Shown here: one piece after another, positions 58,363 through 64,000 of the stretch
Position numbering within the stretch: position 1 is the stretch's first letter
Layout of the letters: every line of letters begins with the position of its first letter
Assembly (NCBI GenBank): GCA_047602125.1
Contig: JASGIB010000001.1
Location: 1,116,001-1,180,000 of the forward strand
From: Pseudoluteimonas sp047602125
GTDB lineage: Bacteria; Pseudomonadota; Gammaproteobacteria; Xanthomonadales; Xanthomonadaceae
DNA length: 64,000 nt
Direction of reading: 5' to 3'
Notes under the pieces: generated by a model
Told to the model about the DNA's origin: nothing
The model's input: the letters and a program-made list of their open reading frames with translations, nothing else
Database searches by the model: none
Translations under genes and position numbers: made by a program

Positions 58363-58467
58363 GGATTTTAGTCCGTCATTCCCGCGAAAGCGGGAATCCA
58401 GCGTCTTTTGTCCCGACGAAGTGCGTGAAGAGCCGGACCCCCGCCTGCGCTGGGGTGACGAGCAACA
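58363..58467. repeat. intergenic palindromic repeat
   Basis: CGTCATTCCCGCGAAAGCGG opens the block, with hairpin TTCCCGC-gaaa-GCGGGAA at 58379-58396, and CGCTGGGGTGACGA closes it; the outer GTCA...TGAC ends pair. This is the arrangement of the common proteobacterial CGTCATTCCCGCGAAAGCGG repeat family. It lies between rlpA and the dac gene and may act as a terminator. Confidence 0.75.
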
Positions 58468-59829
58468 TCAGTCCCTGACGCGTTGCGGTTGTCCGAACCC
58501 CAGACCCACCACCCGCGCCGCGAGTTCCGGCGCGGTCGCGGCCGCGACCGGACCAATGCGCAGGCGCCAGACGCGCTTGCCGGCGACATCGGCGCCCTGC
58601 AACTGCGCGCCGGGGATGCTCGCGCCCCGCAGCATCGCCAAGGCCCGCTGCGCGTTCTGCTCGTTGCCGAAACTGGCGACCTGCAACACCACGTCTCCAG
58701 CCGACGGCGCCTGCGCGGCCACCACCGCGGCGGCGGTCGCCGGCGGCGGTGGTGGCGGCGCAACCGCGGGTTCGCCGGGCCGTGCGGCGGGCTGCGCGGA
58801 TCCGGCGGCGGTCGCCGACGCGGGATCCGGCTTGCCGGACTGGCCGGTGGCCACGCGCACCCGGCGCGACTGCATCCACGCGTCGAATTCGTCCGCGGTC
58901 ATGGTGCGGCCGTCCTGGCGCATGTCGAAGCGGTAGTCGCGGTTCGATGGCTGCGATGCGGCGACCGCGGGCGGCGCGTTCGTCGACGGAATGCGTTCGG
59001 CCGCCTGCGCGCTAGCGATCGGCAGCGCATCGACCAGTTTGTCCATCGCGGTATCGGCATTGGACTGCGGCGCCAGCGTGGGTTGCCCGGTGGCGATGCG
59101 CACGCCGGGCGGCAACGCCGCGGGCGGAATGGATGGCGCCGGCGGCGGCGATGCCGAGGCGAGCATGCCGTCGTGTTCGCTGGCGTCGTCCCCCGGGCCG
59201 GCGAGGCCCTTCACTTCCACCCGCGCGGTGCCCCTGTCGCGATAACCGAGCTTGACCGCCGCGGCGTAGCTGAGGTCGATGATGCGACCGGGATGGAACG
59301 GCCCGCGATCGTTGACGCGCACCACGATCGACTTGCCGTTGTCGAGGTTGGTGACGCGCGCATAGCTCGGCAGCGGCAGGGTCTTGTGCGCGGCGGTGAA
59401 GGCGTACATGTCGTACACCTCGAGGTTCGAGGTGCGGCGGCCGTGGAACTTGTTGCCGTAGAACGAAGCGATGCCGACCTCGTCGTAGCCTTCCGCGCTG
59501 TCCAGCACGTTGTAGCGCTTGCCGAGCACGCTGTAGGAACGGTTGCCGTAGCGCGACTTCGGTTCGCTGCGCACGGCCGGTTCGGGAATCGCGTCGACGT
59601 CGGGGATGTCGCCCGGAACGGTGTCGGGCTCGTCCGGCTTGTACAGGTCGCCGACCATGCCGCCACGCTTAGAGACGTCCTCCTGCGCGGGCGCGTACGG
59701 CGAATGCGTCGGCGCCGAGTGCACGGGTTTCGGTTTCGACACGGCGACCGGCGGCGCCTGCTTCTGCGGCGCGGCGGCACAGGCCACGAGCGACAAGGCG
59801 AGCGAAGCCGCGAGCGCGTCGCGGATCAC
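58468..59829 (-). CDS. rlpA: septal ring lytic transglycosylase RlpA with SPOR domain
   Basis: A 453-residue lipoprotein from GTG 59829, overlapping the mltB stop (GTGA). The signal ends ALSLVACAAAP. The double-psi barrel has GIASFYGNKFHGRRTSNLEV, FTAAHKTLPLPSYARVTNLD, GKSIVVRVNDRGPFHPGRII and DLSYAAAVKLG (the RVNDRGPF signature). A long Pro/Ala-rich linker leads to a C-terminal SPOR domain (VVLQVASFGNEQNAQRALAM; VWRLRIGPVAAATAPELAAR) that binds denuded glycan at the septum. It cleaves naked glycan strands during division. Confidence 0.93.
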   Translation of the reverse strand: MIRDALAASLALSLVACAAAPQKQAPPVAVSKPKPVHSAPTHSPYAPAQEDVSKRGGMVGDLYKPDEPDTVPGDIPDVDAIPEPAVRSEPKSRYGNRSYSVLGKRYNVLDSAEGYDEVGIASFYGNKFHGRRTSNLEVYDMYAFTAAHKTLPLPSYARVTNLDNGKSIVVRVNDRGPFHPGRIIDLSYAAAVKLGYRDRGTARVEVKGLAGPGDDASEHDGMLASASPPPAPSIPPAALPPGVRIATGQPTLAPQSNADTAMDKLVDALPIASAQAAERIPSTNAPPAVAASQPSNRDYRFDMRQDGRTMTADEFDAWMQSRRVRVATGQSGKPDPASATAAGSAQPAARPGEPAVAPPPPPPATAAAVVAAQAPSAGDVVLQVASFGNEQNAQRALAMLRGASIPGAQLQGADVAGKRVWRLRIGPVAAATAPELAARVVGLGFGQPQRVRD

Positions 59830-60929
59830 GAGCGCGGCGCCCCGGCGATCGCCTGCGCGAGTTGCCATACGGCCATCGCGTACATCGGCGAGCGGTTGTA
59901 GCGCGTGATCACGTAGAAATTGCGGTAGCCGAGCCAGTACTCGCGGCCCGCGTCGCCATCGAGCGCGACCACTACCGCGCCGTCCGCGCGCGGTTCGCCC
60001 GGACGCAGCGCATAGCCCTTCGATTCGAGGAACGCGAGCGGATACACCGGGTCCAGCGCCTTGGGATCGGGCGGAACGAAATCGGGAACGTCCGCGGCCT
60101 TGTCCGCGCGGCCGGCCACCGGCGCGCCGCGCTGCCAGCCGTGCACGACGAAGTAGTTGGCGATGGACGCGAACACGTCGTCGGGATCGGACATCAAATC
60201 GCGGCGGCCGTCGCCGTCGCCGTCGCGGCCCCAGTTGCGCCAGCTCGAAGGCATGAACTGGCCCCAGCCCATCGCGCCGGCATAGCTGCCGACCGGCGCG
60301 GCCGGATCGAAGCCTTCCTCCTTCGCCAGCGCGAACAACTGCGCGAGCTCGGCGGCGAAGAACGGCGCGCGCTTGGGATAACCGAACGCGAGCGTGGACA
60401 GCGCGTCGAGCGCGCGGTACTTGCCGGCGTTCGCGCCGTACTGGGTTTCCACGCCGATGATGGCGACGATGATCTCGGCCGGCACGCCGGTCTGTGCGGC
60501 GATGCGGTCGAGGTCGGCGCGATACTTCGCGTAGAACGCGCGGCCGCCGTCGATGCGCTGCCGGTTGAGGAAGATCGGGCGATAGTCGCGCCACGGCTTC
60601 ACCGCCTCGGCCGGGCGGTTCATCGCGTCGATGATGTTCTGCTTGAACTGCGCCTGCGCCAGTCCCGCGCGCACCGCGGCCGGATCCACGCCGAAGGATT
60701 GCGCGGCCCACGCGACGAAGTTTTCGCGCCGCTGCGCTTCGGGGATCGCCGGATCGGCGACGGAGGCCGGCGCGACCGGGCGTTCCGGCGGCTGCGGCAC
60801 CGTCGGCAACAACGCGACCGGAGGCTGCACGACTTCGGTTTGCGCTTGCGGCGGCGGAGACTTGGGGGGCGGCGCTGCGCAGGCGGCGAGCGCGATCGGG
60901 ACGAGGCTGAGCAGGGCGCGTCGGATCAT
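59826..60929 (-). CDS. mltB: membrane-bound lytic transglycosylase B
   Basis: A 367-residue lipoprotein (lipobox ALAAC in VPIALAACAAP). Catalytic-domain motifs: FVAWAAQSFGVDPAAVRAGL, PAEIIVAIIGVETQYGANAG (catalytic Glu in GVETQYG), RALDALSTLAFGYPKRAPFF, SYAGAMGWGQFMPSSWRNWG and DVFASIANYFVVHGWQRGAP. It cleaves peptidoglycan glycan strands to anhydro ends. The gene follows rodA at 48 bp and is coupled to rlpA. Confidence 0.94.
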   Translation of the reverse strand: MIRRALLSLVPIALAACAAPPPKSPPPQAQTEVVQPPVALLPTVPQPPERPVAPASVADPAIPEAQRRENFVAWAAQSFGVDPAAVRAGLAQAQFKQNIIDAMNRPAEAVKPWRDYRPIFLNRQRIDGGRAFYAKYRADLDRIAAQTGVPAEIIVAIIGVETQYGANAGKYRALDALSTLAFGYPKRAPFFAAELAQLFALAKEEGFDPAAPVGSYAGAMGWGQFMPSSWRNWGRDGDGDGRRDLMSDPDDVFASIANYFVVHGWQRGAPVAGRADKAADVPDFVPPDPKALDPVYPLAFLESKGYALRPGEPRADGAVVVALDGDAGREYWLGYRNFYVITRYNRSPMYAMAVWQLAQAIAGAPRS

Positions 60930-60977
60930 CGGCGCGGAGGGTAGCACGCGACGCCAAGCCTTCCGCACCGTCCGCAT

Positions 60978-62087
60978 TCAGCCGTTCACGCCCCGGTGCG
61001 AACGGATCGACATCACCACGCCCATGCCCGCGAGCAGCGACACGGCGGCGGTGCCGCCGTAACTGAGCAGCGGCATCGGCACGCCCACCACCGGCAACAG
61101 GCCCGAGATCATGCCGCCGTTCACCAGCACGTACACGAACAGCGACAGGCCGAGCGCGCCGGCCAGCAACCGCGAATAACCGTCGCGCGCCTGGCCCGCG
61201 ATCCACAGGCAGCGCCCGATCACGAACAGGTACAGCGCGAGCACCACCGCGACGCCGACCCAGCCGAATTCCTCGCTCAGCACCGCGAACACGAAATCGG
61301 TGGTGTGTTCGGGCAGATAGTCGAGGTGCGATTGCGTGCCCTGCCCCCAGCCCTTGCCGAACAGGCCGCCGCCGCCGATCGCGATCTTCGACTGGATGAT
61401 GTTCCAGCCCGCGCCCATCGGATCGGATTCGGGGTTGAGGAAGGTGAGGATGCGGTCCTTCTGGTACGGACGCAGCAACCAGAACCACGCCACCGGCGCC
61501 ATCGTCGCCACGCCCGCGGCCGCGGCCGCGAACCACCACCACGACAGGCCGGCGAGGAACAGCACGAACACGCCGCTCGCGGCCACCAGCATCGCGGTGC
61601 CGAAGTCCGGCTGCAGCAGGATCAGGCCGATCGGCAGCGCCATCAGCACCGCGGCGACCAGCACCGCCTGGAAACGCGGCGGCAGCGGACCGCGGTCGAG
61701 GTGCCAGGCCAGCATCATCGGCAGCGCCAGCTTCCACAATTCCGACGGCTGGAAATAGAACACGCCGAGGTTGATCCACAGGTTGCCATGCTTGCCGCTG
61801 CCGATCAGCAGCACGGCGATCAACGGCAGGATCGACAACGCATAGAACGCGGGCGTCGCGTTGCGCAGGCGGTGCGGCGGCAGGCGCGACAGCGCCCACA
61901 TCGCCGCGATGCCGAACGCGTAGCGCACGCCCTGCGCCAGCACCAGCCGCGGGCTTTCGTTGCCGGCGCTGTACAGCACCGCGAGGCCGATGCCCATGAG
62001 CGCGCCGAGCGCGAGGCACAGCGGCCAGTCCAGCGTGCGCGCGAACCGCGCCCATGCATCGCGCAGCCAGTACAGCAACAGGTTCAC
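60978..62087 (-). CDS. rodA: rod-shape peptidoglycan polymerase RodA (SEDS family)
   Basis: A 369-residue protein from GTG 62087, overlapping the mrdA stop (GTGA). About ten helices and the SEDS motifs are seen: NLWINLGVFYFQPSELWKLA (F-x-x-QPSE), ALPIGLILLQPDFGTAMLVA (QPDFGTA, catalytic Asp), GWNIIQSKIAIGGGGLFGKG (QS-x-IAIG-x-GG-x-x-GKG), HTTDFVFAVLSEEFGWVG and GVPMPLLSYGGTAAVSLLAG. It polymerises glycan strands with PBP2 during elongation. Confidence 0.95.
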   Translation of the reverse strand: MNLLLYWLRDAWARFARTLDWPLCLALGALMGIGLAVLYSAGNESPRLVLAQGVRYAFGIAAMWALSRLPPHRLRNATPAFYALSILPLIAVLLIGSGKHGNLWINLGVFYFQPSELWKLALPMMLAWHLDRGPLPPRFQAVLVAAVLMALPIGLILLQPDFGTAMLVAASGVFVLFLAGLSWWWFAAAAAGVATMAPVAWFWLLRPYQKDRILTFLNPESDPMGAGWNIIQSKIAIGGGGLFGKGWGQGTQSHLDYLPEHTTDFVFAVLSEEFGWVGVAVVLALYLFVIGRCLWIAGQARDGYSRLLAGALGLSLFVYVLVNGGMISGLLPVVGVPMPLLSYGGTAAVSLLAGMGVVMSIRSHRGVNG

Positions 62088-64000
62088 GGCGCGGCCCCCG
62101 GCGATTCGGTCGTGGCGCCGTCGACCGCGCCGGACACGTTCTCGAAATGCACGGTGTCGTTCCCGTGCGCATCGGTCTCCGGCATCTTGCCGAGCAGCCA
62201 CGCGTCGAACACCTTGCGCGCGATCGGCGCCGCGCTGTCGGCGCCGTAGCCGCCGCCCTCGATCGCCACCGCGATCGCGATGGTCGGGTTGTCGGCGGGC
62301 GCGTAGGCGATGAACAGGCCGCGGTGGCGCAGGTTCATCGGCAGGCTGCGCGGATCCATCGCCGCGTTGCCGCGGCGGCTCACCACCTGCGCGGTGCCGG
62401 TCTTGCTCGCGATCAGGTATTCGAGGCCGGCGCGGATGTTGGTCGCGGTGCCGGCGCCGTGCACGGTGCCGATCATGCCCTCGCGCACCGCCTGCAGGTG
62501 CGCCTCGTCGTTGCTGATGCGGCGCGGCGCGGGCCGCGGTTCGGCCACCCACGCTTCGCCGAACCCGTGCCGGCGCGCGACGACCAGGTGCGGGCGGTGC
62601 AGCCAGCCGTCGTCGGCGAGCGCGGCGGTGCCCTGCGCGAGTTGCAGCGGCGTCACCTTCCAGAAGCCCTGCCCGATCGCCGAGATCACCGTGTCGCCGG
62701 GATACCAGCGGCCCTGCTTCGGCGCGTTCTTCGCCTTCCATTCCGGCGAAGGCAGGATGCCGCCGATTTCGCCGGCCAGGTCGATGCCGGTCGGCGTGCC
62801 GAAGCCGTAGCGCCCGAGGTACGCATCGACCTTGTCGATGCCCATCGCCAGCGCCAGCGTGTAGTAGTAGGTGTTGACCGAGGCATAGATCGACTTGCGC
62901 AAGTCGGTCCAGCCGTGGCCGCCGCGATGCGAATCGCCGTAACCGCGCTTCTGCCCGGGCAGGTAGAACATGCCGGTCGAAAGGATTTTGGTGTCGACCG
63001 TGCGCGTGCCGCTGTCGAGCCCGGCGAGGCCAAGGAACGGCTTGATCGTCGAACCCGGCGCGACGCCGCCGAGCACGATGCGGTTGAACTGCGGGCGCGA
63101 GGGATTTTCCATCAGCGCGCGGTAATCCGCGTGCGAGATGCCGTTGACGAACAGGTTCGGGTCGAACCCAGGCAGGCTGACCATCGCCAGGATTTCGCCG
63201 TTGCGCGGATCCACCGCGACCGCCGAACCTTCCAGCGTGCCGAACGAGGCCACCATCGCGCGCTGCAGGTCGAGGTCGATGCCCAGGCGCAGGTCGGTGC
63301 CCGGCGTCGCCGGCACGCGCCCGGCGCTGCCGAGCGCGCGGCCTTCCACGTTGGTTTCGATCTTCTCGTAGCCGGGCTTGCCGCGCAGTTCGGCGTCGTA
63401 ATAACGCTCCAGCCCGGTCTTGCCGACGTGGGTGAACGCGTCGCCGTTGTCGCCGAGCTGCTTGAGGTCGTCCTCGTCGACGCGGCCGACGTAGCCGATC
63501 ACGTGCGCGAACAGGTCGCCGTAGGGATAGCGCCGGGTCAGGTAGGGCACCACTTCCACGCCCGGGAAGCGCCAGCGGTCCACCGCGAAGCGCGCGACTT
63601 CCTCGTCGTCCAGCCGCGCCTTGATCGTCACGGGCTTGAAGCCGCGCACGCCGCGGCGCGCATCGTCGAACTTTTCGATGTCGTCGGGCGAGATCGCGAT
63701 GATCTTCGACAGTCCCGCGACCAGCTTGCCGATGTCGCCGGCCTGGTCGGGAACGACATCGAGCCGCCACGCCGGCACGTTTTCCGCCAGCACGCGGCCC
63801 TTGCGGTCCAGGATCAGCCCGCGCGCCGGCACCACCGGGCGCAGGCGGATGCGGTTGGCTTCCGAACGCGTGGCGTAGTCCTCGTGCTGCAGCACCTGCA
63901 AGCGGAAATACCAGGCGGCGAGCCCGCCCAGCGCGAGCAGCACGGCGATGAAACCGACCGCCGCGCGCATGCGGAACAACGCGGTTTCGGCCGAGGCGTT
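62084..64000 (-). CDS. mrdA: penicillin-binding protein 2 (elongation transpeptidase), 5' end beyond the window
   Basis: At least 638 residues; the frame is open to the right edge, so the true start is outside. A membrane anchor (AAVGFIAVLLALGGLAAWYF) is followed by the pedestal domain (RPVVPARGLILDRKGRVLAE; YPYGDLFAHVIGYVGRVDED) and the transpeptidase: IVLGGVAPGSTIKPFLGLAG (S-T-I-K), YASVNTYYYTLALAMGIDKV (S-x-N), EYLIASKTGTAQVVSRRGNA (K-T-G). It cross-links side-wall peptidoglycan together with RodA. Confidence 0.95.
   Translation of the reverse strand, partial: NASAETALFRMRAAVGFIAVLLALGGLAAWYFRLQVLQHEDYATRSEANRIRLRPVVPARGLILDRKGRVLAENVPAWRLDVVPDQAGDIGKLVAGLSKIIAISPDDIEKFDDARRGVRGFKPVTIKARLDDEEVARFAVDRWRFPGVEVVPYLTRRYPYGDLFAHVIGYVGRVDEDDLKQLGDNGDAFTHVGKTGLERYYDAELRGKPGYEKIETNVEGRALGSAGRVPATPGTDLRLGIDLDLQRAMVASFGTLEGSAVAVDPRNGEILAMVSLPGFDPNLFVNGISHADYRALMENPSRPQFNRIVLGGVAPGSTIKPFLGLAGLDSGTRTVDTKILSTGMFYLPGQKRGYGDSHRGGHGWTDLRKSIYASVNTYYYTLALAMGIDKVDAYLGRYGFGTPTGIDLAGEIGGILPSPEWKAKNAPKQGRWYPGDTVISAIGQGFWKVTPLQLAQGTAALADDGWLHRPHLVVARRHGFGEAWVAEPRPAPRRISNDEAHLQAVREGMIGTVHGAGTATNIRAGLEYLIASKTGTAQVVSRRGNAAMDPRSLPMNLRHRGLFIAYAPADNPTIAIAVAIEGGGYGADSAAPIARKVFDAWLLGKMPETDAHGNDTVHFENVSGAVDGATTESPGAAP

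Overview
The window looks like a chromosomal segment of a high-GC gammaproteobacterium of the Xanthomonadaceae/Lysobacteraceae type. The order mrdA-rodA-mltB-rlpA-dac-ybeD-lipB-lipA, a split adenosylcobalamin-dependent ribonucleotide reductase with a lysine/alanine-rich histone-like protein, and the CCCCTCTCCC-type intergenic hairpins all fit that group. The placement is inference from gene content; no rRNA or other marker gene is present.

The dominant feature is one complete Tn7-like transposon, positions 1958-25022 (about 23 kb). Its ends start TGTG and finish CACA, share the inner motif AAGGCGCTAGT, and carry TnsB-site-like repeats: three 22-bp repeats in tandem on the right, four spaced ones on the left. 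A 5-bp direct repeat, GTCAA, flanks it (1953-1957 and 25023-25027). Removing the element and one GTCAA copy restores an uninterrupted 245-codon RelA/SpoT-domain gene, now split between 25055-25023 and 1957-1248. The insertion is about 36 bp past the stop codon of the zinc-ribbon/TSCPD part of the class II ribonucleotide reductase, much as Tn7 inserts just past glmS, so the 3' end of that gene is a candidate attachment site.

Inside the element, left to right: a Sec-exported RHS/YD-repeat protein with a small membrane immunity candidate (2.7-8.1 kb); a Lon-like AAA+ ATPase, tniQ, tnsC, tnsB and tnsA, all on the minus strand (9.0-15.4 kb); a small DNA-binding protein facing a cargo gene across a repeat-containing promoter region; then cargo at 16-24.8 kb. 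The cargo has a PD-(D/E)XK-like protein, a HEPN-like protein and a striking convergent locus. One arm encodes DUF4031, a tandem-MazG protein and a uracil-DNA-glycosylase-like protein. The other encodes a small protein, an XRE regulator, an ImmA/IrrE metallopeptidase fused to a chagasin-like (I42) cysteine-protease inhibitor, a papain-like C1 peptidase, and a thymidylate-synthase-like protein. I could not match this set to a named system and consider it the best candidate for an undescribed (probably defensive) one. TnsB appears to have Asn instead of the second catalytic Asp, and tniQ appears frameshifted, so the element may now be immobile by itself.

To the right of the element is ordinary chromosome: the split nrdJ locus with a long structured leader (25.0-29.0 kb); a DegP-like protease; a YqjD/YqjE/YqjK-like envelope operon with a PerM-type permease, a HAD phosphatase and an M17 aminopeptidase (29.2-35.1 kb); a DesK/DesR-like two-component system with an ABC-2 exporter (35.9-39.4 kb); a MacAB-like export operon (39.6-44.2 kb); assorted metabolism, transport and DNA-repair genes (44.3-57.1 kb); and the cell-wall cluster dac/rlpA/mltB/rodA/mrdA, with lipoate genes nearby (53.6-64.0 kb).
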